A DNA stretch of 64,000 nt from Tolypothrix brevis GSE-NOS-MK-07-07A (GTDB lineage: Bacteria; Cyanobacteriota; Cyanobacteriia; Cyanobacteriales; Nostocaceae): positions 124,001 through 188,000 of the forward strand of contig JAHHIJ010000001.1 in the NCBI GenBank assembly GCA_019358985.1, written 5' to 3'. The position numbers were made by a program, and so were the translations under genes. The notes below the pieces were generated by a model. The model saw only the letters and a list, made by a program, of their open reading frames with translations, ran no database searches and was not told the DNA's origin. Positions 25,574 to 33,948 of the stretch are shown here, piece by piece; within the stretch, counting starts at the first letter, position 1; every line of letters begins with the position of its first letter.

Positions 25574-25705
25574 CTAAAGATGTACGAAATTTTCTGCTAA
25601 ATATTTAAGAACTTCATCCAAAGTTTCTGAGTCTGTTAGAACCAATTGTTCTGATGAAATAGTCATTTTTTTAGCCAACGCAGGCACAAATACTACTTCC
25701 ATCAT
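25574..25705 (-). pseudogene. MoaD/ThiS-like N-terminal fragment
   Basis: A 43-codon minus-strand frame starts MMEVVFVPALAKKM and continues LVLTDSETLDEVLKYLAENF before a stop. This resembles the first half of small ubiquitin-like sulfur carriers (MoaD/ThiS, about 80-95 aa), including the beta-alpha start and the ETLDEVLKYL helix, but the C-terminal Gly-Gly half is absent. Probably a gene remnant inside the inserted segment. Identification is by eye. Confidence 0.3.
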
Positions 25706-25818
25706 TTCATTTTTAAGGACATCCCAGAATATGATAAGTATAAATTATATAAATGGTATTATATTGCATTAACCACATTTTTATAGACCGCTTTGCCAAC
25801 CTTTGTGCAGAATTCTCT

Positions 25819-28443
25819 ATGATGCGTTTACACAATTTGGGATTGAGTGCGTTTGTTTGTCTGTTGGTGGTTTTCTCGACTTCTTGGGTTCCTAATTGGT
25901 CGATGGTATTTACAGCGTCGCAGGTGTTGGCGCAAACAGGAAATCAACGGAAAACCGAAGCAGATAGACTTCACGATCAAGGACTTCAGGAATTAGAGAC
26001 TAGTCAATTTGAAGCAGCTTTACAGTCCTTTCAGCAGGCACTTAAAATCTACCAGGAAATCAAAGATCGTAAAAACGAAATTGCAGCACTGGGAAATATT
26101 GGCATAGTTTACAATAACTTGGGAGACAATACAAAAGCGATTGGCTACTACCAGCAGATTTTGGTAATTGCACAGGAAATCAAAGACCGTCGAAGCGAAG
26201 GTAAAACACTGGGAAACATCGGTAATGTCTACGATGATCTGGGTGATTATTTGAAAGCTATCGAATATCAACAGCAGTGGTTGGCGATCGCACGAGAAAT
26301 CAAATATCGTAAAGGCGAGGTTGCTGCACTGGGAAATATCGGTAATGCTTACCTCTCTCTGGGAAACTACCCGAAAGCTATTGATTATAATCAGCAGGGT
26401 TTGGCGATCGCACGAGAAATTAAAGACCGTCAAGGTGAGGCTATTTCGCTAGGAAATCTTGGTATTGCTTACTTATCTCTGGGAGACTACCCGAAAGCTA
26501 TTGATTATCAAGAGCATAAGTTAGTAATTATACGAGACATCAAAGACCGTCTTGGCGAGAGTGTTGCATTAGGAAATCTCGGTGTTGCCTACTTTTACCT
26601 GGGAAACTACCTCAAAGCTATTGACTACTGTGAAAAGCAGAGGAAGATCGCACGGGAAATAAAACACCGTTACAGCGAAGGTTCTGCACTCTCGAATCTT
26701 GGTCTTGCCTACTTTTCCCTGGGAGACTACCCAAAAGCAATTGATTACCAACAGCAGCACCTGGCGATCGCACGAGAATTAAAAAACCCTGAGAATGAAA
26801 GTTCTGCACTCTCAAATCTTGGAATTGCCTACGATAAACTGGGAGAATACCCGAAAGCAATTGATTACCATCAGCAGAGTTTAGCGATCGCACGGAAAGC
26901 AAAAATCTTGAATAATGAAGGTTCTGCACTCTCGAATCTTGGTGTTACCTACCTTAACCTAGAAGACTACCCGAAAGCAATTGAGTACCATCAGCAGAGT
27001 TTAGAAATAGCCAGGGAGATTAAAAGTCGTTTTGGCGAGGGTGTCTCTTTAAACAATTTAGGACTTGCGTTCTACAAATCAGGTAATCTCTCCGCAGCAG
27101 AGAAAAAACTGTATGAAGGAATTAAGGTTTATGAATCTCTACGAGATAAAAAATTAAATGATACCAACAAAGTTTCGATTTTTGAAACGCAACGTCATAT
27201 TTACCGTACTTTACAAAAAGTCCTCATCGCCGAAAATAAAAGTGATACAGCTCTAGAAATTGCTGAACGCGGTCGTGCTAGGGCGTTTGTTGAGTTAATA
27301 TCATCTCGCTTGGCTAATGGTAACACTGAGGCGAAATCGCCCAAACCACCAACAATTGCTGAGATTAAACAAATTGCCAAGGTGCAAAACGCCACTTTGG
27401 TACAATACTCGATTATCTACGATGAATTCAAAGTAGCAGGTAAACCACAAACCAAAGAATCAGAACTATATATTTGGGTGATCAAACCCACAGGTGAAGT
27501 CACATTTCGCAAACTTGACCTCAAACCCCTGTGGCAACAACAAAATACTTCTCTAGAAACTGTAGTTGAGAGTATCCTTCAAACTAGCCCGTCGCAATGG
27601 AATAAACCGTTAAAGCAACTACATCAAATCCTAATCCAACCAATTGCTTCAGAATTACCCAAAGATCCTAGCGATCGCGTCATCTTCATTCCCCAACAAT
27701 CGTTATTCCGGGTTCCGTTCCCAGCTCTGCAAGACGAGAAAGGCAAATACCTCATCGAGCAACATACTATCCTGACAGCTCCCTCGATTCAAGTTTTGCA
27801 ACTAACTCGTGAGCAACGAAAGTTAGCGTCTGGAAAGGGTTTCTTAATTGTGGGTAATCCGATTATGCCCAAGATTGGTGATCCACCTAAGCAGTTAGAT
27901 CCTTTACCAGAAGCAGAAAAGGAGGCTATTGAAATTGCTGATCTCTTCAAAACCAAAGCGATTATCGGCAAAGATGCCACCAAGGTTAATATCTTACAGC
28001 AGATATCCAAAGCGCGAATTATTCATTTAGCAACCCACGGACAGGTAGATGATAACCAAGCTCTGGGAAGTTGGATTGCTTTGGCTCCCTCAGGAAAAGA
28101 CAATGGCTTACTAACCGCTGGGGAAATCTTTGATTTTAAATTTAAATTGAAAGCTGAACTGCTTGTTCTCAGCGCTTGTGAAGCTGGACGAGGAAGACTT
28201 ACAGGGGATGGGGTTATCGGATTGTCTCGTTCGTTGATTTATGCTGGAGTACCCAGTGTAATTGTCTCCCTATGGACAGTTCCCGATGATTCTACCAAGT
28301 TGCTGATGACTGAATTTTACAAAAATCTCCAGCGCAATCCTGATAAAGCCCAAGCCTTGCGTCAGGCTATGCTGACAACAAGTAAACAGTATGATAAACC
28401 CGTAAACTGGGCTGCGTTTACATTAATTGGTGAAGCTGAGTAA
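25819..28443 (+). CDS. TPR-repeat protein with C-terminal CHAT (caspase-like) domain
   Basis: 874 aa from ATG 25819; the frame is open 66 bases further upstream but the signal-peptide-like MRLHNLGLSAFVCLLVVFS supports this start. After the signal segment come about ten 40-residue TPR/Kinesin-light-chain-type repeats (residues 55-445: GNIGNVYDDLGDYLKAIEYQQQ and variants), a helical linker and a CHAT domain (about 590-870). His740 in IIHLATHGQ and Cys787 in LSACEAGRG form the expected catalytic dyad. CHAT proteins are clan CD proteases related to caspases and separase; TPR-CHAT proteins are numerous in filamentous cyanobacteria and their substrates are mostly unknown. The export signal suggests a periplasmic or surface role. 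Confidence 0.88.
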   Translation: MMRLHNLGLSAFVCLLVVFSTSWVPNWSMVFTASQVLAQTGNQRKTEADRLHDQGLQELETSQFEAALQSFQQALKIYQEIKDRKNEIAALGNIGIVYNNLGDNTKAIGYYQQILVIAQEIKDRRSEGKTLGNIGNVYDDLGDYLKAIEYQQQWLAIAREIKYRKGEVAALGNIGNAYLSLGNYPKAIDYNQQGLAIAREIKDRQGEAISLGNLGIAYLSLGDYPKAIDYQEHKLVIIRDIKDRLGESVALGNLGVAYFYLGNYLKAIDYCEKQRKIAREIKHRYSEGSALSNLGLAYFSLGDYPKAIDYQQQHLAIARELKNPENESSALSNLGIAYDKLGEYPKAIDYHQQSLAIARKAKILNNEGSALSNLGVTYLNLEDYPKAIEYHQQSLEIAREIKSRFGEGVSLNNLGLAFYKSGNLSAAEKKLYEGIKVYESLRDKKLNDTNKVSIFETQRHIYRTLQKVLIAENKSDTALEIAERGRARAFVELISSRLANGNTEAKSPKPPTIAEIKQIAKVQNATLVQYSIIYDEFKVAGKPQTKESELYIWVIKPTGEVTFRKLDLKPLWQQQNTSLETVVESILQTSPSQWNKPLKQLHQILIQPIASELPKDPSDRVIFIPQQSLFRVPFPALQDEKGKYLIEQHTILTAPSIQVLQLTREQRKLASGKGFLIVGNPIMPKIGDPPKQLDPLPEAEKEAIEIADLFKTKAIIGKDATKVNILQQISKARIIHLATHGQVDDNQALGSWIALAPSGKDNGLLTAGEIFDFKFKLKAELLVLSACEAGRGRLTGDGVIGLSRSLIYAGVPSVIVSLWTVPDDSTKLLMTEFYKNLQRNPDKAQALRQAMLTTSKQYDKPVNWAAFTLIGEAE

Positions 28444-28604
28444 TATCATGTCCGACAAATCATATCATGACAGGCTTATCACACATACTGTAAAGACGTT
28501 CCGCCGGAACGTCTTTACGACGGTAGGTAGGTTTTTATTACTGTTAATTAAACGGACATGATATCACACATTTTGTAGAGACGTTCCGGTGGAACGTCTC
28601 TACG
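28443..28604. mobile_element. ATATCATGTCCG-ended MITE plus adjacent GACGTTCC hairpin
   Basis: ATATCATGTCCG (28443-28454) and CGGACATGATAT (28553-28564) enclose the hairpin AAAGACGTTCCGCCGGAACGTCTTT; a second hairpin GTAGAGACGTTCCGGTGGAACGTCTCTAC follows at about 28574-28602. Related half-copies lie near 37799, 40345 and 51158. Confidence 0.65.
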
Positions 28605-28635
28605 ACGGTTGGAATGTTTTTATTAATCTTAATTT

Positions 28636-28728
28636 TAGACATAGGCGTGGAAATGACCCGAAGACGCGATAAATCGCGTCTCTACAAAAGGTTTTGGGCA
28701 ACGCATAATTAATTGTCGGAGATGTCTA
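28636..28728. mobile_element. TAGAYATAGGCG-ended MITE (copy 2)
   Basis: TAGACATAGGCG start, GACGCGATaaATCGCGTC hairpin core instead of the GACGTAGCA core of copy 1, the same GGGCAACGCATAATTAATT segment and GGAGATGTCTA end. Same frame, different core. Confidence 0.7.
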
Positions 28729-28747
28729 TTTAATTCAACCTACCTAC

Positions 28748-29782
28748 TTACGGAATCATCGCTACTTTAATTACTTTACGCGCTTTCATATCACAAAATA
28801 CCTGTTCTAAATCCTTCAAAGGACGGTGTTCGCTAATAAGTAACTCAAAAGGAATTCTCCGACTTGCGATGAGTGATAAAGCTTCCCGCACAAACTTCGG
28901 AGTGTTGTGAAATACACCTTTTAGTGTAAGCTCACTGTAATGTAGCTGTTCTGTATTTACAGTAATTGTCGTATCTCGCGGACAACCACCGAATAAGTTG
29001 ACTGTAGCACCAGGACGAGCGCAGGCGATCGCACTTTCCCAAACGCTTGGTACACCAGTCGCTTCAATCACTACATCTGCACCCCATCCATCAGTTAGTT
29101 CTTTCACTAAACTGGGAATATCTGCTATTTGACGATAATTAAAAGTCTTTGCTGCACCCAGCTTTGTCCCAATTTCTAACCGAGAGTCATTACCACCCAA
29201 CAGAAACACCTCAGCAGCCCAATCATACGCTAACTTGGCGACAAACATCAAGCCGATCGCTCCATCTCCCAATACGACTACTTTATCCCCAGCTTTGACG
29301 TTAGAACGCGCTACCCCATGCAATACACAAGCTAAAGGTTCTGTCATCGCTGCCAATTCATCTGGCAATTCATCGGGAATCGGCAACAAATTATGCTGAA
29401 CTATCGCTGCCGGAATTTTCAAGTACTCTGCAAAAGTACCATTATTCCAAGTTAGATTCGGGCAAAGGGAATATTCTTGACGTTGACAAAAAAAGCATTT
29501 CATGCAGGGGGCAGAGTTATTAGCCACTACGCGATCGCCTATTTTCCAACCCCTAACATCTGCACCTAATCCGACAATTTGCCCAGCTCCCTCATGACCA
29601 AACAAAGTTGGAAGCTTAAGCATTTTAGCATGACCGCCGCGCCGCCAAACTTTCAAATCTGTACCACAAGTTGTGGCACATCCCACTTGGATGACGACTT
29701 CACCCTCACCAGGAGTAGGATTGGCAACTGACTCTAACCGTAAATCTTCCTGACCATAAAGCAATGCTGCTAACACAGCCAA
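28748..29782 (-). CDS. Zinc-dependent alcohol/polyol dehydrogenase (MDR family)
   Basis: 344-aa medium-chain dehydrogenase. Catalytic zinc ligands in CGTDLK and GHEGAGQIV, structural zinc cysteines in CMKCFFCQRQEYSLC, and a Rossmann motif in VVVLGDGAIGLMFVAKLA. Most like sorbitol/threonine/galactitol-phosphate dehydrogenases; the substrate cannot be fixed from sequence. ATG 29782. Monocistronic, flanked by MITEs on both sides. Confidence 0.9.
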   Translation of the reverse strand: MAVLAALLYGQEDLRLESVANPTPGEGEVVIQVGCATTCGTDLKVWRRGGHAKMLKLPTLFGHEGAGQIVGLGADVRGWKIGDRVVANNSAPCMKCFFCQRQEYSLCPNLTWNNGTFAEYLKIPAAIVQHNLLPIPDELPDELAAMTEPLACVLHGVARSNVKAGDKVVVLGDGAIGLMFVAKLAYDWAAEVFLLGGNDSRLEIGTKLGAAKTFNYRQIADIPSLVKELTDGWGADVVIEATGVPSVWESAIACARPGATVNLFGGCPRDTTITVNTEQLHYSELTLKGVFHNTPKFVREALSLIASRRIPFELLISEHRPLKDLEQVFCDMKARKVIKVAMIP

Positions 29783-29854
29783 AACCCATTAATTAGCTCC
29801 ACCTGATTTTACCAGGTGAAGGCGACAACTTGATCAAAAGATATTTGTTGGGAA

Positions 29855-29963
29855 TTACAGCAAATTTCAGGTAAATGAAGTACATATAGAACCCAAAACC
29901 TTGTAGAGACGTAGCACTGCTACGTCTTTACGTGTATTCGATATTAGCGATAGGCTGCTGTAA
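29855..29963. mobile_element. TTACAGCA-ended MITE (copy 2)
   Basis: Inverted orientation relative to copy 1: TTACAGCAAATTTCAGG start, hairpin GTAGAGACGTAGCACTGCTACGTCTTTAC, end GGCTGCTGTAA. Confidence 0.7.
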
Positions 29964-30150
29964 GTAGGTAGGCACAAATAAACCTACCTATGTAACGAAA
30001 TGTAAAACCCTCGAAACCCTTGTGATTGCTTCACTTCGTTACGTTCGCTTCGGACGTAGTTAGGTTTTATCGTACTTATCTACTTACTGTAATTCTGCGT
30101 TGCACGAAAAACAATGTAGAAACGCGAGATTTCGCGTTTCTACATTGTTT
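29964..30150. repeat. Dispersed repeat and 19-bp-arm hairpin
   Basis: First part (to about 30070) repeats the GTAGGTAGGCACAAATAAA...CTTCACTTCGTTACG block seen at 11379. Then 30109-30150 forms a perfect hairpin with 19-base arms (AAACAATGTAGAAACGCGA and its complement, loop GAT), another core variant of the GTAGAGACG family. Confidence 0.65.
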
Positions 30151-30202
30151 TTCTACCAGACGTATAAAGGTTAATTAATCTCGAGTTTTAGCAACTTGGG
30201 AA

Positions 30203-30418
30203 CTATGAACTTTGAGAACCAGTCTGTGTAATCAAGGAGTTCACTGGTGGAGGGGTAAGCACTCCGGTGGTTCTGGTTTCTGGGTTAGTCAAGGTACAAA
30301 CTGTTAGCTGTGGAACCTCTTGGCGACAAGATTGACAAAACCAGTATAATTCACCATGACGGACATGACGTAGCAGCGAAGCACCGCAACACGGACAGGT
30401 GTTGGCTTTCATACTCAT
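30203..30418 (-). CDS. Small zinc-ribbon protein (71 aa)
   Basis: ATG 30418 is preceded by GGAGG eight bases away, which decides the start over ATG 30433. Two CxxC pairs, CPCCG (near residue 8) and CQSC (near 31), form a zinc ribbon; the remaining half is a Thr/Pro-rich tail. No recognised function; small zinc ribbons of this sort occur beside glycosyltransferases and regulators in cyanobacteria. It lies 55 bases downstream of the glycosyltransferase gene on the same strand and may be cotranscribed. Confidence 0.65.
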   Translation of the reverse strand: MSMKANTCPCCGASLLRHVRHGELYWFCQSCRQEVPQLTVCTLTNPETRTTGVLTPPPVNSLITQTGSQSS

Positions 30419-30472
30419 ACGAATGTCCTCCATAAAAATCGTTGTTTGTTTTAAGTAGAAAAAAAGCGTTAA

Positions 30473-31540
30473 TTAAAAGCTGATTTTGCCGACACGAACG
30501 CGTCCATTTAAATCAATACGGTCTTGAATTATTTTTTCATAAACCGTTTCGTAGCCGTTAACCATTTGGCTAACACTAAAGTTGTTTTCTACGTATTCTC
30601 GGCAAGTTTGACGATTTAATTCTAAAGCAGATTTAATCATTGCCGCCATTTCATCATAACTTTGGCAAACCATACCTGTAACGCCTTGGGCGATGACTTC
30701 CGGTACTGAACCTAAGTTCAGGGCAATTACTGGTGTGCCAGTAGCCATTGATTCAATCATTACTAAACCAAAAGGTTCGCTCCAGGTAATGGGAAAAAGC
30801 GTAATAGTAGCATTGCCCAGAAGTTCAGCTTTTTCGGCGTGGTTGATTTCACCGAGGTATTCAATTTGCTGACCATCGATTTGGGGGGCAATTTCTTGTT
30901 CAAAAAACTGAGAATCTACTAAATCGAGTTTTCCAGCCATTTTCAGACGCCAACCTGTTTTTTTCGCAATAGCGATCGCATGTTGTGGTCCCTTTTCTGG
31001 TGAAAAGCGTCCTAAAAATGCTAAATATGGTGGTTCTTGAGGTTTGGCGACAAAAGGATAATCTACCGGATTAATTCCGTTGTATACTGTGCTGACGTAG
31101 TTAAGATCGATTTGACGTTGGGCGTTACTAATGCTGACGTATGCCTGCTTTTGGTGGTAAGAAAATACGTGACGATTGTCGTTCGTAAATCTACTATGCA
31201 AAGTATGGAGTGTGGGTGTGGACACCAAACTTGCTAAAGGTAATGCCGAAATCCCTACATGGGAATGGATTATGTCAAATTCCCCTGAATTTTGGTAAAC
31301 TTGGCTGAGTTCGAGTGTTTCATACACGCCATAATCTTTGACATTCGGGTCTAAGCGTAATGCACGCGGATAAACTGCTTTTAAATCAGCTAAGGTTTGT
31401 GAATCTCCAGAAGCGAACAAAGTTACATCATGACCTCGACGCACTAGTTCATCAGTCAATCGACTCACTACCAATTCAATTCCTCCATAACTCGGAGGTG
31501 GAACTTGTTCCCATAAGGGGGCTACTTGAGCGATTTTCAT
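30473..31540 (-). CDS. Glycosyltransferase family 4
   Basis: 355-aa GT-B fold enzyme. N-terminal acceptor lobe with PPPSYGGIELVVSRLTDELVRRGHDVTLFASGD and HSHVGISALPLA; donor lobe with FLGRFSPEKGPQHAI and the EX7E block EPFGLVMIESMATGTPVIAL. Retaining transferase using a nucleotide-sugar; acceptor unknown, possibly a surface glycolipid or polysaccharide. No signal peptide. ATG 31540. Possible two-gene unit with the zinc-ribbon gene. Confidence 0.9.
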   Translation of the reverse strand: MKIAQVAPLWEQVPPPSYGGIELVVSRLTDELVRRGHDVTLFASGDSQTLADLKAVYPRALRLDPNVKDYGVYETLELSQVYQNSGEFDIIHSHVGISALPLASLVSTPTLHTLHSRFTNDNRHVFSYHQKQAYVSISNAQRQIDLNYVSTVYNGINPVDYPFVAKPQEPPYLAFLGRFSPEKGPQHAIAIAKKTGWRLKMAGKLDLVDSQFFEQEIAPQIDGQQIEYLGEINHAEKAELLGNATITLFPITWSEPFGLVMIESMATGTPVIALNLGSVPEVIAQGVTGMVCQSYDEMAAMIKSALELNRQTCREYVENNFSVSQMVNGYETVYEKIIQDRIDLNGRVRVGKISF

Positions 31541-32050
31541 TGCTTTGCTTTGCTTGTTCTGCTGAAACAGTCCTCACATCATGCACTTAAATATTATGGC
31601 ATTTAGAGCATTTATACTTAAGCGTTTGCAATTTAAATTAACCTTATTTACTCCCCACACCGCAACATCGGTTAACCGTACCTTGAAAATACAATTAACT
31701 AATTAAATACTTTTACCACAGAGGTATCAGACAACCTAATTGTCAATATACACCGTAATCTTAAATACTTTCATCTATCTTGGGGATCATATATTACCAA
31801 GAAGGGGAAAGGGAAAAGGGACGGAAATAAAATAGCGCAAAGTTGGCTCTTTCTTCGGTTTCCGTCCCGTCAACCTTTGTAAGAACGGATTTATTCACTA
31901 TAACTCTATATTTCTTACCCTTTCCCCCTTACCCTTTCCCCTTTCCCCCTCTTTTTCATTAGATGTTTTGTAGCTGAAAATACCAATTTTTTGTCTCAAA
32001 TGAATTTTGTTGACTAAAACTAACTTAATAAATCTTGATAATTTAAAAGA
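31541..32050. other. Divergent intergenic region with purine/pyrimidine inverted repeat
   Basis: No gene. GGGGAAAGGGAAAAGGGA (from 31802) and the CCCTTTCCCC units (31917-31957) form an imperfect long hairpin like that between mreC and mreD; within it CGGAAATAAAA and TTTCCGTCCCG also pair. The rest is AT-rich promoter-like DNA for the divergent genes. Confidence 0.5.
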
Positions 32051-32833
32051 ATGAAAATAGCTACTTGGAATGTCAACTCAATTCGTACTCGTTTAGAACA
32101 GGTTGTTAATTGGTTGAGTGAAAATCCGGTTGATGTGCTTTGTTTACAAGAAACCAAAGTTGTAGATAGTAACTTTCCGCGATCGCCTTTTGAAGAATTA
32201 GGCTATCATTTGTATACATCAGGACAAAAAGCTTACAACGGTGTGGCTTTGATTAGTCGCAAACCGCTGACAGATGTAAGTACTGGTTTTACACCAATTT
32301 TGGCAAACATAGAGCCAACTTGGGATGAGTCCAAGCGAGTGATTACAGGTGTAAATAATGGCATTCGCATCGTTAATCTTTACGTTCCCAATGGTTCAGC
32401 AGTGGGAAGCGAGAAATATGAATATAAGCTCGAATGGTTAAAATTGCTCTATGAGTATTTGCGATCGCTCTTATTATCTCAAACAACAATCTGCATCTGT
32501 GGCGACTTTAATATAGCCTTAGAGCCTGAAGATATTCATCAAGGCGTAATTGCGGAAAATCATATTATGGCATCTCAAGCAGAACGCCAAGCCTTAAGAA
32601 ACATTCTCGCATTAGGATTTGCCGATGCCTTTCGCAAATTTACCACAGAAGGCGGACATTATAGCTGGTGGGACTATCGCGCTGCTGCTTTTCGCCGTAA
32701 CTTAGGTTGGCGAATTGACCATCATTATCTCACACCTCCCTTGTATGAGCGTGCAGTAAGCTGCACTATTGATGTAGCACCGAGAAAATTACCTCAACCC
32801 AGCGACCATACACCTGTCATTGTTGAATTTTAA
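32051..32833 (+). CDS. xthA: Exodeoxyribonuclease III
   Basis: 260-aa AP endonuclease/3'-5' exonuclease of base-excision repair. Motifs: MKIATWNVNSIRTRL, LQETKVVD (metal Glu), CGDFNIA, WRIDHHYLT and QPSDHTPVIVEF with the catalytic His. Length normal. ATG 32051 behind AATTTAAAAGA, a weak ribosome-binding site. Monocistronic. Confidence 0.95.
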   Translation: MKIATWNVNSIRTRLEQVVNWLSENPVDVLCLQETKVVDSNFPRSPFEELGYHLYTSGQKAYNGVALISRKPLTDVSTGFTPILANIEPTWDESKRVITGVNNGIRIVNLYVPNGSAVGSEKYEYKLEWLKLLYEYLRSLLLSQTTICICGDFNIALEPEDIHQGVIAENHIMASQAERQALRNILALGFADAFRKFTTEGGHYSWWDYRAAAFRRNLGWRIDHHYLTPPLYERAVSCTIDVAPRKLPQPSDHTPVIVEF

Positions 32834-32847
32834 ATTTTAGGATGTGG

Positions 32848-32976
32848 TAGAGACGCGATTAATCGCGTCTGTACAATGTGGTAGAGATGCGATTAATCGC
32901 GTCTGTACAATGTTAGTGGATGGTGGATAACTGTTGACTGTTAACCACCATCCACTAACACCCAACACCCAACACA
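32848..32976. repeat. Two GACGCGATTAATCGCGTC hairpins followed by STRR
   Basis: GTAGAGACGCGATTAATCGCGTCTGTAC and a near-identical second copy separated by AATGTG, then GTTGACTG/CCACCATCCACTAA/CACCCAA short repeats up to 32976. Confidence 0.75.
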
Positions 32977-32990
32977 TAATTTAAATTTAT

Positions 32991-33866
32991 ATGTTTTTGG
33001 TAACAGGAGCAACAGGAGATATTGGTCGCAAAGTCGTGCGACTACTACGTACACAAGAGATGTCCGTGAGGTCATTTGTGCGTTTGTCATCACGTTACAG
33101 CGAGTTAGAACACCGAGGATCTGACATCTTTATCGGTGATTTGCAAGAAGAAAAAGACATCCAGAAAGCTTGTCAGGGCGTACAGTATATTATCAGCGCC
33201 CACGGTTCTGGGAGCAATGCCTTATCTCTGGATTACCGAGCGAATATTGAATTAATCGATCAAGCAAAAGCCAATAGAGTAGAGCATTTTGTCTTTATTT
33301 CTGTATTAGGTGTTGACCGGGGGTATGAAGATGCTCCGGTTTTCAAAGCAAAACGAGCAGTAGAGCGCTATTTACAAGCCAGTGGTTTAAATTACACTAT
33401 TTTACGCCCATCTGGATTAGCATCAAATTTGCTGCCATTAGCAGAACGGTTTCGGGAAACGGGACTTTATTTCCTTATTGGCGACCCCAAAAATCGTACT
33501 TCAATTGTGAGTACAGATGATTTAGCAAGAATGGTAGTAGATTCTGTGACAGTTTCAGATGCTCGTAACAAAATTTTACCAGTGGGAGGACCAGAGATTT
33601 TATGGCGAGGAGATATTCCTCTGATTTTTGGACGTATATTCAACAAAGAGCCAGTATTGATTAACGTACCACTTTTATTAGTTGATGGGTTACGGGGTGC
33701 ATTAGGTTTATTTAATTCCGAAGGACAAAAAGCTTTGGGAACCTTCCGGACGTTGCTAGCGAATGAATTTTTCTGTACAAGTGAGGAAATTGCCAATTTA
33801 GAGGCGATTTATAATTTTAAGCTAGAAAGCTTGGAAAGTTTCATCAAGCGTTATTTAGCAGTTTAA
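32991..33866 (+). CDS. NAD(P)-binding NmrA-like reductase (atypical SDR)
   Basis: 291-aa atypical short-chain dehydrogenase. FLVTGATGDIGRKVVRLL is the cofactor loop; YRANIELIDQAKANRVEHFVFISVLG and AVERYLQASGLNYTILRPSG are typical of NmrA/Ycf39-like proteins. The Tyr-x3-Lys catalytic pair of classical SDRs is absent, so it may act as a redox sensor or assembly factor rather than a reductase. ATG 32991. Precedes hlyD by 82 bases filled with STRR; likely separate roles. Confidence 0.85.
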   Translation: MFLVTGATGDIGRKVVRLLRTQEMSVRSFVRLSSRYSELEHRGSDIFIGDLQEEKDIQKACQGVQYIISAHGSGSNALSLDYRANIELIDQAKANRVEHFVFISVLGVDRGYEDAPVFKAKRAVERYLQASGLNYTILRPSGLASNLLPLAERFRETGLYFLIGDPKNRTSIVSTDDLARMVVDSVTVSDARNKILPVGGPEILWRGDIPLIFGRIFNKEPVLINVPLLLVDGLRGALGLFNSEGQKALGTFRTLLANEFFCTSEEIANLEAIYNFKLESLESFIKRYLAV

Positions 33867-33869
33867 CTG

Positions 33870-33945
33870 GATAGTCAATAGTCAATAGTCAATAGTGGTT
33901 AGTAGAACAACTAACCACTAACAACTAACCACCAACAACTAAACA
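33870..33945. repeat. STRR heptamers (GTCAATA / CCACTAAC)
   Basis: Three AGTCAAT units followed by AACTAACCACTAAC-type units immediately before hlyD. Confidence 0.75.
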
Positions 33946-33948
33946 AAT

